Shown here: positions 19,569 through 28,486 of the stretch, one piece after another
Position numbering within the stretch: the first letter of the stretch is position 1
How the letters are laid out: every line of letters begins with the position of its first letter
NCBI RefSeq assembly: GCF_014203355.1
Contig: NZ_JACHIR010000004.1
Coordinates: forward strand, 62,001-126,000
Length of the DNA stretch: 64,000 bases
From: Kutzneria kofuensis
GTDB lineage: Bacteria; Actinomycetota; Actinomycetes; Mycobacteriales; Pseudonocardiaceae
Direction of reading: 5' to 3'
The notes under the pieces: generated by a model
Told to the model about the DNA's origin: nothing
Databases searched by the model: none
What the model saw: the letters and a program-made list of their open reading frames with translations, nothing else
Made by a program: the position numbers and the translations under genes

Positions 19569-19622
19569 ATGCCCAGCTTGTCGGTGGCCGGCGCGACGGT
19601 GGCTCACCGCCCATATGAGTGA
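19569..19622 (+). CDS. possible 17-aa leader peptide
   Basis: An ATG preceded by the purine-rich AAGAGGAGAG at good spacing opens a 17-codon frame ending in TGA, inside the predicted 5' leader of the GH54 gene. The peptide (MPSLSVAGATVAHRPYE) has no recognised function or stalling motif. It may be a regulatory upstream ORF or chance. Confidence 0.3.
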   Translation: MPSLSVAGATVAHRPYE

Positions 19623-19684
19623 GGCACATCCGGGCACGACGTGCATCACACCCACCATTCGACCGTGAACAAGGGAGTTCACCT

Positions 19685-21157
19685 GTGGTCTCACGAACAT
19701 GGATGTCTCGTGCGGGGCGGATCCTGGCGGTGAGCGCGGCGGCGGTGCTCGCGGTCGGGGCCGCGGTCGGCGCCGCACCGGCGACACCGGCCGCATCCGA
19801 GGGACCGTGTGACATCTACGCGGCCGGCGGCACACCGTGCGTGGCCGCGCACAGCACCACCCGGGCGCTCTACGGCACGTACAACGGCTCGCTGTACCAG
19901 GTGAGGCGCTCGTCGGACAACGCAACCCGGGACATCGGGGTCACCAGCGCCGGCGGTTCCGCCGACTCCGCCGCGCAGGATTCCTTCTGTGCCGGCACGA
20001 CGTGTCTCATCACGATCATCTACGACCAGTCCGGCAAGGGCAACAACCTCACCCAGGCGCCCGGCGGCGGCGCGGCCGGCGGGCCGGACAACCTCGCCAA
20101 CGCCACCGCGGCGCCGACGAGTCTCAACGGGCACAAGGCCTACGGCGTCTACGTGGCCCAGGGCACCGGCTACCGCAACAACCACACCACGGGTATCGCC
20201 ACCGGCGACAAGCCCGAGGGCATGTACGCCATTTTCGACGGCACCCACTACAACGGCGGCTGCTGCTTCGACTACGGCAACGCCGAGACGGACAGCAACG
20301 ACGACGGCAACGGCACCATGGAGGCCATCTACTTCGGCAACATCCGAGTGTGGGGCTACGGCGCCGGCAACGGCCCGTGGATCATGGCCGATCTGGAGAA
20401 CGGCCTGTTCTCCGGCGTGAACCAGCACTACAACGCCAACGATCCCACCATCAACTACCGCTACACCACGGCGATCATCAAGGGCGGCCCGAACCAGTGG
20501 GCCATCCGCGGCGGCAACGCGCAGTCCGGCGGCCTGTCCACGTTCTACAGTGGTCCCCGCCCCAACGTGCCGGGCTACAACCCCATGCGCAAGCAGGGCG
20601 CGATCATCCTCGGCACCGGCGGCGACAACAGCAAGGGAGCCGTCGGCACCTTCTACGAGGGCGTGATGACCTCCGGCTACCCGTCCGACGCCACCGAGAA
20701 CGCGGTGCAGGCCAACATCACCGCGGCCGGATACAACAACAGCGGTGGTGGCGGCGGAGCAACCACCGGCCCGCTGCACGCGGTCGGCGCGGGCAAGTGC
20801 CTCGACGTGCCGAACTCCACCACCACGCCCGGCACCCAGCTGCAGATCCACAGCTGCAACGGCCAGCCGAACCAGTCGTGGACGCGAACGTCGTCGAACC
20901 AGCTGACGGTCACGCTCGGCGGTACCACGCTGTGCATGGACGCCTACGGCAACCAGACGAGTCCGGGGACGAAGGTGGAGACCTGGTCCTGCAACGGCCA
21001 GGCCAACCAGCAGTGGACCGTCAACTCCGACGGCACGATCACCGGCGCGCAGTCGGGGCTCTGCCTGGACGTGACCGGCGCGTCCACCGCCGACGGGGCG
21101 CTCGCCGAGCTGTGGACCTGCAACGGCGGCAGCAACCAGCAGTGGACGCTCGGATAA
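19685..21157 (+). CDS. GH54 alpha-L-arabinofuranosidase with ricin-type lectin tail
   Basis: A 490-aa secreted enzyme. A signal peptide (Arg-rich start, Ala/Val core) precedes a GH54 catalytic domain that begins [13 protein letters not shown]. Cysteine-rich and glycine-rich blocks (FDYGNAE, YDQSGKGNN) follow fungal AbfB closely. The Glu in MADLENG and the Asp in GTGGDNS match the AbfB nucleophile and acid/base. After a Gly-rich linker, the C-terminal 130 residues form a beta-trefoil with three CLD...QW repeats, in place of the CBM42 usual in fungi. It removes arabinose from arabinoxylan or arabinan. The GTG at 19685 is preferred because GGGAG lies seven bases upstream. Confidence 0.9.
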   Translation: MVSRTWMSRAGRILAVSAAAVLAVGAAVGAAPATPAASEGPCDIYAAGGTPCVAAHSTTRALYGTYNGSLYQVRRSSDNATRDIGVTSAGGSADSAAQDSFCAGTTCLITIIYDQSGKGNNLTQAPGGGAAGGPDNLANATAAPTSLNGHKAYGVYVAQGTGYRNNHTTGIATGDKPEGMYAIFDGTHYNGGCCFDYGNAETDSNDDGNGTMEAIYFGNIRVWGYGAGNGPWIMADLENGLFSGVNQHYNANDPTINYRYTTAIIKGGPNQWAIRGGNAQSGGLSTFYSGPRPNVPGYNPMRKQGAIILGTGGDNSKGAVGTFYEGVMTSGYPSDATENAVQANITAAGYNNSGGGGGATTGPLHAVGAGKCLDVPNSTTTPGTQLQIHSCNGQPNQSWTRTSSNQLTVTLGGTTLCMDAYGNQTSPGTKVETWSCNGQANQQWTVNSDGTITGAQSGLCLDVTGASTADGALAELWTCNGGSNQQWTLG

Positions 21158-21180
21158 CCCGAGGTCCACAGTAGCCGGTC

Positions 21181-21206
21181 GCCGGGGCGGCATCGCCCGC
21201 CCCGGC
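21181..21206 (+). terminator. hairpin after the first GH54 gene
   Basis: A perfect 10-bp inverted repeat GCCGGGGCGG / CCGCCCCGGC with a 6-base loop, 23 bases after the stop codon. No T-run follows, as is common in actinomycetes. Confidence 0.55.
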
Positions 21207-21258
21207 ACGACCTGGCGTTGCGCGCCACGAGACGTGCGGCCGTGTTGTCGTGCCGTAG

Positions 21259-22791
<1,533 letters not shown>

Positions 22792-22837
22792 GCCCGGGAG
22801 CTGGCAACGATGTTCCACCATCACAGGGAGGTGTTGG

Positions 22838-24178
22838 GTGTCAAGGTGTAGATCCTTACTCGGGGCTGTCGCGTCCGCGGCGGCACTGGTCCTGGCTGTG
22901 GGAGGCGCCGCGCAGGCCAGTGACTTCGGCGCGGCCGCGCCACACACGAACGTCGCCGTCGCCGGTGCGACCGCCGGTTGTGGCAAGGCCCCCACCCTGG
23001 CCAGCGGCACACACACCATCCAAAGCAGCGGCCAAAACCGCAACTACATCCTCCGAGTCCCCACCAACTACGACAACAACCACCCCTACCGACTCATCTT
23101 CGGCTTCCACTGGGTCGGCGGCACCGCCAACGACGTCGACTCCGGCGGCACCGACGGCTACAACTGGTCCTACTACGGACTCCGACGCCTCGCCGACAAC
23201 GCCGGCAACACCACCATCTTCGTCGCCCCCCAAGGCAACAACAACGGCTGGGCCAACCCCGGCGGCCAAGACATCACCTTCGTCGACGACATGATCCGCC
23301 AACTCGAAGCCGGCCTGTGCATCGACACCACACAACTGTTCTCCACCGGCTTCAGCTACGGCGGCGCCATGACCTACGCCCTAGCCTGCGCCCGAGCAAC
23401 CGTCTTCCGCGCCGTCGCCGTCTACTCCGGCGCCAACCTCAGCGGCTGCAACGGCGGCACCCAACCCATCGCCTACATGGGACTCCACGGCCTCCGCGAC
23501 AACGTCCTGCCCATCTCCAACGGACGAGCACTACGCGACACCTTCGTCCGCGCCAACGGCTGCACCCCGCAGAACCCGCCGGAGCCGGCGCAGGGCAGCC
23601 TCACCCACATCGTCACCACCTACTCCGGCTGCAAAGCCGGCTATCCCGTGGTCTGGGCCGCGTTCGACGGAGCCGGACACGACCCCGGCCCCATCGACGG
23701 CTGCACCTGCGACGGCTGGCACACCTGGACCTCCGGCGAAGTCTGGAAGTTCTTCACCCAGTTCGACTCCAGCACGCCTCCGCCGCCCCCGCCGCCGCCC
23801 GGCGGCAAGCAGATCGTGGGCACGCAGTCGGGCCGGTGCCTGGACGACTCGAGCACCAACGGCACGCAAGCGCAGCTGGCTGACTGCGCCAACCAGGCGA
23901 GTCAACTGTGGACGGTCACGTCCAGCGGGCAGTTGACGGCCTATGGCAACAAGTGTCTGGACGCGTCCGGCCGGGGCACGACCAACGGCACACAGGTCAT
24001 CGTGTGGGACTGCAACGGCCAGGCCAACCAGCAGTGGACCGTCAACTCCAACGGCACGATCACCGGAGTGCAGTCCGGTCTCTGCCTCGACGCGACGGGC
24101 CAGGGCACGACCAGCGGCACGAAGATCGAGCTGTGGTCGTGCAACGGGCAGGCCAACCAGCAATGGACCCTGCGTTGA
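22838..24178 (+). CDS. CE1-type esterase (feruloyl/acetylxylan) with ricin-type lectin tail
   Basis: A 446-aa secreted alpha/beta-hydrolase of the PHB depolymerase/feruloyl esterase group. The nucleophile Ser lies in GFSYGG, the oxyanion region in FGFHWVGG and the histidine in DGWHTW. A proline run links it to a C-terminal beta-trefoil with CLD...QQW repeats. It probably frees ferulate or acetate from xylan. The GTG start follows GGGAGG by six bases and lies only 46 bases after the xylanase stop, so the two are probably cotranscribed. Codons from about 22980 to 23560 use C and A but avoid G in third position, unlike the rest of the gene. Confidence 0.85.
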   Translation: MSRCRSLLGAVASAAALVLAVGGAAQASDFGAAAPHTNVAVAGATAGCGKAPTLASGTHTIQSSGQNRNYILRVPTNYDNNHPYRLIFGFHWVGGTANDVDSGGTDGYNWSYYGLRRLADNAGNTTIFVAPQGNNNGWANPGGQDITFVDDMIRQLEAGLCIDTTQLFSTGFSYGGAMTYALACARATVFRAVAVYSGANLSGCNGGTQPIAYMGLHGLRDNVLPISNGRALRDTFVRANGCTPQNPPEPAQGSLTHIVTTYSGCKAGYPVVWAAFDGAGHDPGPIDGCTCDGWHTWTSGEVWKFFTQFDSSTPPPPPPPPGGKQIVGTQSGRCLDDSSTNGTQAQLADCANQASQLWTVTSSGQLTAYGNKCLDASGRGTTNGTQVIVWDCNGQANQQWTVNSNGTITGVQSGLCLDATGQGTTSGTKIELWSCNGQANQQWTLR

Positions 24179-24219
24179 TCCCGACCGCCGTCCGCTGACC
24201 GGGCGGACAGCGGTCGACC

Positions 24220-24260
24220 GGAACCGGGTACGGCGCCTGCCGCGCGCCGTGCCCGGTTCC
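24220..24260 (+). terminator. 17-bp hairpin after the CE1 gene
   Basis: Arms GGAACCGGG and CCCGGTTCC extend inward through a U-G wobble into ACGGCGC/GCGCCGT, leaving a 7-base loop. The core GCCGTGCCCGGTTCC recurs in the hairpin after 46527. Confidence 0.65.
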
Positions 24261-24319
24261 GCGTGCGTCCGGAGCATCGGATCCACCGCATCACCTCGTG
24301 ACCACCGAAGGGAGATTCA

Positions 24320-25411
24320 ATGCGAACAGGGCTCAGATGGCTCGTCGCGGTTGTGGCGGCCCTGGCTGCCAGCGCGTTGCTCAGCGCCGGTCCCGCCGTT
24401 GCCGAATCCAACGGCGGAGTCCGGATCATGCCGTTGGGTGACTCCATCACCGACGGCGTGCAGACTCCCGGCGGCTACCGGATCGGACTGTGGCAGCGGT
24501 TCGTGGCCGGCAACTACCGGGAGGACTTCGTCGGTTCGCTGTTCAACGGCCCGCCGGCCCTCGGTGACCACGACCACGAGGGCCATTCGGGGTGGCGCAT
24601 CGACCAGATCGACGCGAACATCGTCACCTGGCTGCGCAACACCACCCCGCACACGGTGCTGCTGCACATCGGCACCAACGACGTCCTGCAGAACTACGAC
24701 GTCGCCAACGCCCCCAACCGCCTATCCGGCCTGATCGACCACATCACCGCGACCGTGCCCACCGCCGAGGTGTTCGTCGCGACGATCATCCCGATCGCCA
24801 ACGCCGGGCAGGAGCAGGCCGGCCAGAGGTACAACGCCGCGATCCCCGGCATCGTGCAGAGCAAGGCGGCCGCGGGCAAGCACGTGCACCTGGTGGACAT
24901 GCACGCGGCGTTGACCGCTGCCGACCTCGTCGACGGCGTCCACCCCACCGCCGCCGGCTACGACAAGATGGCCGCGACCTGGTTCACCGCGCTGCGTTCC
25001 GTGCCCGGAAGCATCGGCGACCCCGTCGTGCCACAGGGCAAGCATGTCGTGGGCACTCAGTCCGGCCGGTGCCTCGACGTGGCGGACACCAACGGGGCAC
25101 AAGGACAACTGGCCGACTGCGTCAACCAAGCCAGCCAGACCTGGACGACCACCGCCAACGGCCAGCTGACCGTCTACGGAAACAAGTGCCTGGACGCGTC
25201 CGGGCAGGGCACGGCCAACGGCACACAGGTCATCGTGTGGGACTGCAACGGACAAACCAACCAGCAGTGGACCGTCAACTCCAACGGCACCATCACCGGA
25301 GTGCAGTCCGGCCTCTGCCTCGACGCATCCGGCCAGGGAACAACCGCCGGCACGAAGATCGTCCTGTGGACGTGCAACGGACAGGCCAACCAGCAATGGA
25401 CCCTGCGTTGA
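24320..25411 (+). CDS. CE3-type SGNH acetylxylan esterase with ricin-type lectin tail
   Basis: A 363-aa secreted SGNH/GDSL hydrolase. Block I is GDSITDG (Ser), block III HIGTND (Asn) and block V DGVHPTAAG (Asp-His). This small domain (about 30-230) matches carbohydrate esterase family 3, which deacetylates xylan. The C-terminal trefoil is about 90% identical at DNA level over its last 230 bases to that of the preceding CE1 gene, so the module was duplicated locally. The ATG follows AAGGGAG. A signal peptide ends near AVAES. Confidence 0.88.
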   Translation: MRTGLRWLVAVVAALAASALLSAGPAVAESNGGVRIMPLGDSITDGVQTPGGYRIGLWQRFVAGNYREDFVGSLFNGPPALGDHDHEGHSGWRIDQIDANIVTWLRNTTPHTVLLHIGTNDVLQNYDVANAPNRLSGLIDHITATVPTAEVFVATIIPIANAGQEQAGQRYNAAIPGIVQSKAAAGKHVHLVDMHAALTAADLVDGVHPTAAGYDKMAATWFTALRSVPGSIGDPVVPQGKHVVGTQSGRCLDVADTNGAQGQLADCVNQASQTWTTTANGQLTVYGNKCLDASGQGTANGTQVIVWDCNGQTNQQWTVNSNGTITGVQSGLCLDASGQGTTAGTKIVLWTCNGQANQQWTLR

Positions 25412-25431
25412 TCCACTTCTGATGGCTGAAA

Positions 25432-25467
25432 GGCCGCCGGAGTCGTGTGCTCGCGATTCCGGCGGCC
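25432..25467. terminator. bidirectional hairpin between CE3 and vanB
   Basis: Perfect 10-bp arms GGCCGCCGGA / TCCGGCGGCC with a 16-base loop, midway between two convergent stop codons. Confidence 0.6.
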
Positions 25468-25493
25468 ACCGTCCGTTCCAGCTCGCGAACGCC

Positions 25494-26417
25494 CTAGAGG
25501 TCGAGCACGAGGCGCGGTGAGCAGGACCGGGACACACAGATCATCATCGTGTCGTTCGCGGCCCGCTCCTCATCGGTCAGCACGGAGTCGCGGTGGTCGG
25601 GCGTGCCGGACAGCACTGCCGTCTCACACGTGCCGCACGTTCCTTCCTGGCACGACGACAGCACCGATACCCCCGATTGTTCGACGACCTCGAGGATCGA
25701 CCGGCCGGCCGGCACTCGCAGGACAGTGCCGGTCTGGGCCAATTCGACGTCGAACTCCTGGTGCGGCCCGTCGGTCGCGGTGATCCTCGGCGCGAACCGT
25801 TCGAGGTGCAGCGAGCCGGCGGTACGGAACTGTTCGACAGCGGCCAGCAGGGGTTCGGGCCCGCAGCAGTACACGGCGGTGTCGTCGTCGGCCTCGGCGA
25901 GAACCGCCGGGAGGTCGAGCAGGCCGTGCTCGTTCTGCGGCCGGATCTCGACGTTGCCGGGGTGACAGCGCTCCAGCTCCGCGCGGAACGCCATGGACGA
26001 CCGGGTTCTGCCGCCGTAGACCAGCCGCCAGTCTCGGCCGGTGGCCGCGACCTCGGCGATCATCGGCCGGATCGGTGTGATGCCGATGCCACCGGCGATG
26101 AACAGGTAGCGCTTCGCGGCGACGAGCGGGAAGTGGTTACGCGGGCCGCACACCTCGATCCGTTGCCCGGCGTGGAGGACATCGTGCACGTGCCGCGAGC
26201 CGCCGCGGCCCGACGGCTCGCGCAGGACGGCGACCTGCATGGTCGAGGTGTCGCCCGGGTCGCCGCACAGCGAGTACTGGCGGACCAAGCCGTCCAGGAC
26301 CAGGTCGATGTGGGCGCCCGGCGTCCAGGCCGGCAGCGGGTGACCGTCCGGATGCCGTAGCGTCAGGAGCACCACGCCGTCGGCGATCAGTTCCTTGCTC
26401 TCGACTACCAGCTTCAT
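25494..26417 (-). CDS. vanB: vanillate O-demethylase reductase (VanB-type)
   Basis: A 307-aa class IA reductase. The N-terminal FMN/NAD part has RQYSLCGDP and FIAGGIGITP. The C-terminal plant-type 2Fe-2S domain has CQEGTCGTC, and the protein ends SRSCSPRLVLDL, very close to VanB. It passes electrons from NADH to the VanA oxygenase for demethylation of vanillate or similar methoxybenzoates. The ATG at 26417 overlaps the stop of the preceding 52-aa gene (ATGA). It is the third gene of a coupled operon. Confidence 0.9.
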   Translation of the reverse strand: MKLVVESKELIADGVVLLTLRHPDGHPLPAWTPGAHIDLVLDGLVRQYSLCGDPGDTSTMQVAVLREPSGRGGSRHVHDVLHAGQRIEVCGPRNHFPLVAAKRYLFIAGGIGITPIRPMIAEVAATGRDWRLVYGGRTRSSMAFRAELERCHPGNVEIRPQNEHGLLDLPAVLAEADDDTAVYCCGPEPLLAAVEQFRTAGSLHLERFAPRITATDGPHQEFDVELAQTGTVLRVPAGRSILEVVEQSGVSVLSSCQEGTCGTCETAVLSGTPDHRDSVLTDEERAANDTMMICVSRSCSPRLVLDL

Positions 26418-26572
26418 GTCGCGTGTCCCACGGGATGACTGAGCAGCCACTCCCACATCTCGACCGGATCGTCGAACTCGCGCTCGGCCGAGCAGTGGCA
26501 CACCGCGCGGAGCCGGTCGGAGCCCTGCACCCAGTGGACGCGGATCACGCAGCCGCCCGAGGGCGCGGTCAT
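26414..26572 (-). CDS. 52-aa conserved-looking protein between vanA and vanB
   Basis: A 52-residue protein that overlaps vanA upstream and vanB downstream by four bases each (ATGA on both sides), so it is almost certainly translated. It contains a CHC pair, an acidic EREFDDPVEMWEW segment and no membrane segment. I do not recognise the family. Its place suggests a small partner of the demethylase, perhaps in metal or electron transfer. Confidence 0.7.
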   Translation of the reverse strand: MTAPSGGCVIRVHWVQGSDRLRAVCHCSAEREFDDPVEMWEWLLSHPVGHAT

Positions 26573-27603
26573 GACGCCGCGCACAGGCGCTGGAGCAGCC
26601 GTCGCGCCGCGAGCCCGCCCGTGTCGATGTTGATCGACAGTTCCTGGTAGCCCGCCGGCTCGGTCGCGATGACCTGCTCGAGCACGTTCAGCGCCTCGAC
26701 GTCCTGCAGCACCACCGTGCGGTTGCTCTCGGCCAGGAACGCCGACACCTCCTCGTCGTCGAGTGCGAAGTCCCTGGCCACGCACCAGAAGTCGTGGGTC
26801 GAGTGGTCGGTCTCGGGCGTGATGGCGTACACCACCTCGACGTGGAACGCGTCCGGGTCGGCGCCGTCCGGGTGGGGCACGGACCCGACCGGCGCGATGC
26901 GACTGTGCAACTTGTAGAGGCACGGCGGCGTGTACTCGATGTCCTGCCAGCGTGCGATCCGGCCTCGCAGACCGGTCGACTTGGCATAGAACGGCGGGCA
27001 TTCCGCGTCGTCGATGTGCCGCGAGACGTAGACGATGCCGGCGTCCTCGTCGACCGCGGTCGTGATCGGGGTGGCGGCGACCTCCGGCGTGCCGATGTAG
27101 CCCCCGTGCAGGTACGTCTCGTGCGAGAGGTCCAGCAGGTTGTCGACCAGCAGGGAGTACCTGGCGCGCAACGGCTCCATGCCGGCGACCGTCGTGTAGT
27201 CCGGCGAGACGAGCCACGGCGCGCGGGGAATCCGCGACGTGTCGGCCTTCGCCCGGTCGCCGATGAAGACCCACACGAACGAGTCCTGCTCCACGACCGG
27301 ATAGGGCAGCAGCCGTGCCGTGCGAGGGATGCGGCTCTGCCCCGGCACGGCGACGCACTTGCCGCCCGCGTCGTAGGTGAAGCCGTGGTAGCCGCAGACC
27401 ACCTGATCGTCGACGAGCCGGGACGGCGGCTGCGACAGCGGGAAACGCCGGTGCACGCATCGGTCCGGCACGGCCGTCACCGCTCCGTCGCGGGTACGCC
27501 AGAACAGGATCGGCTCGCCGCAGATGGTGCGGGTGAACAGGTCGTGCCCGATCTCGGCGCCGTAGGCGGCGACGTACCACTGGTCGCGCGGGATGCTCGT
27601 CAT
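26569..27603 (-). CDS. vanA: vanillate O-demethylase oxygenase (VanA-type Rieske)
   Basis: A 344-aa Rieske non-haem iron oxygenase. The Rieske cluster ligands are CVH and CGYHGF and the iron site is DNLLDLSHETYLH. The C terminus (SINIDTGGLAARR) also follows VanA. It would O-demethylate vanillate to protocatechuate, with release of formaldehyde. The ATG at 27603 has GGAG at good spacing; an upstream extension lacks conservation. Downstream genes are coupled to it. An IclR gene lies 85 bases upstream in the same direction. Vanillate can arise from ferulate, which the CE1-type esterases in this island could release. Confidence 0.9.
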   Translation of the reverse strand: MTSIPRDQWYVAAYGAEIGHDLFTRTICGEPILFWRTRDGAVTAVPDRCVHRRFPLSQPPSRLVDDQVVCGYHGFTYDAGGKCVAVPGQSRIPRTARLLPYPVVEQDSFVWVFIGDRAKADTSRIPRAPWLVSPDYTTVAGMEPLRARYSLLVDNLLDLSHETYLHGGYIGTPEVAATPITTAVDEDAGIVYVSRHIDDAECPPFYAKSTGLRGRIARWQDIEYTPPCLYKLHSRIAPVGSVPHPDGADPDAFHVEVVYAITPETDHSTHDFWCVARDFALDDEEVSAFLAESNRTVVLQDVEALNVLEQVIATEPAGYQELSINIDTGGLAARRLLQRLCAAS

Positions 27604-27688
27604 CGCAGGCTCCTCTCCGACTGAGGGAGTACAGACTGACCGAGACCACCGCCCGTTCCGTAGTGGGCTTTCCGGAAAATGGAAGCCT

Positions 27689-28456
27689 TCAGCCGGCCAG
27701 GGCGCGGGAGATGGCCTGGGCGCTGGTGCGCACGAGCCACGCCAGCGGGCGCGGCGTGGCACTGCCGTGGCGTACGACCAGAGACACCGCGGCGACTACC
27801 TCGCCGCGCCCGTCGCGGATCGGCGCACCGACCGACAGGGCATCCATCGTGACCTGGCGGTCGCTGACCGAGAACCCGTTCGACCGGACGGCGGCGAGCA
27901 TCCGGCGCAGCTGCACCGGATCGGTGACGGTCTTGCTCGTGTAGCGCTCGAACGGGCCGCTCAGCACCTCTTCCTGCACCTCGACGGCGGCGTGCGCGAG
28001 CAGGACCAGGCCGACGCCGGTGGCGGTGAGCGCGAACCGGCCGCCGACGCGGGTGAGCACCGGCACCGCCCTCGATCCGGCGATCCGCTCCACGAAGACG
28101 AGCTCCATGCCTTCCCTGACGGCGAGCTGCGCGTTCTCCCCGGTGCTCCGGGAGAGGTCCTCGAGGAACGGCAGCGCGACCTCGCGCAGGCCCGCGCCAC
28201 GCGGCGCGAGTGAGCCGATCTCCCACAACCGCAACCCGATCCGGTACAACCCGTCGCCGCCGCGCTCCACGGCGCCCCACGCGCAGAGCTCGTGCACCAG
28301 CCGGTGCGCGGTCGACAACGGCATGCTCGCCCGCCGGGCGAGCTCGCTCAGCGACAGCTCGCGGTGGTCCGGGCTGAACGCGTCGAGGAGCTGCAGCGCA
28401 CGGCCGACCACCGGCCCGGTGGGGCCGATGGGGCCACCTCTCCTCGACGCGCTCAC
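27689..28456 (-). CDS. IclR-family transcriptional regulator
   Basis: A 255-aa regulator. The N-terminal winged helix has LSLSELARRASMPLSTAHR, and the effector domain includes GERIAGSR-like and VGAPIRDGRGEVVAAVSL segments. IclR proteins commonly control aromatic catabolism by binding the aromatic substrate. Here it sits directly upstream of vanA in the same orientation and is the obvious candidate to control the van operon, possibly from a shared transcript. The start is a GTG at 28456. Confidence 0.88.
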   Translation of the reverse strand: MSASRRGGPIGPTGPVVGRALQLLDAFSPDHRELSLSELARRASMPLSTAHRLVHELCAWGAVERGGDGLYRIGLRLWEIGSLAPRGAGLREVALPFLEDLSRSTGENAQLAVREGMELVFVERIAGSRAVPVLTRVGGRFALTATGVGLVLLAHAAVEVQEEVLSGPFERYTSKTVTDPVQLRRMLAAVRSNGFSVSDRQVTMDALSVGAPIRDGRGEVVAAVSLVVRHGSATPRPLAWLVRTSAQAISRALAG

Positions 28457-28486
28457 CCCGTCATTGTGCTGGAACCGGCCGGTCGA

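Noticed and set aside
22838-24178. Annotation of the CE1 gene as a true PHB depolymerase
   Set aside because: The fold group is shared, but the lectin tail and xylanase neighbours favour a feruloyl or acetylxylan esterase.
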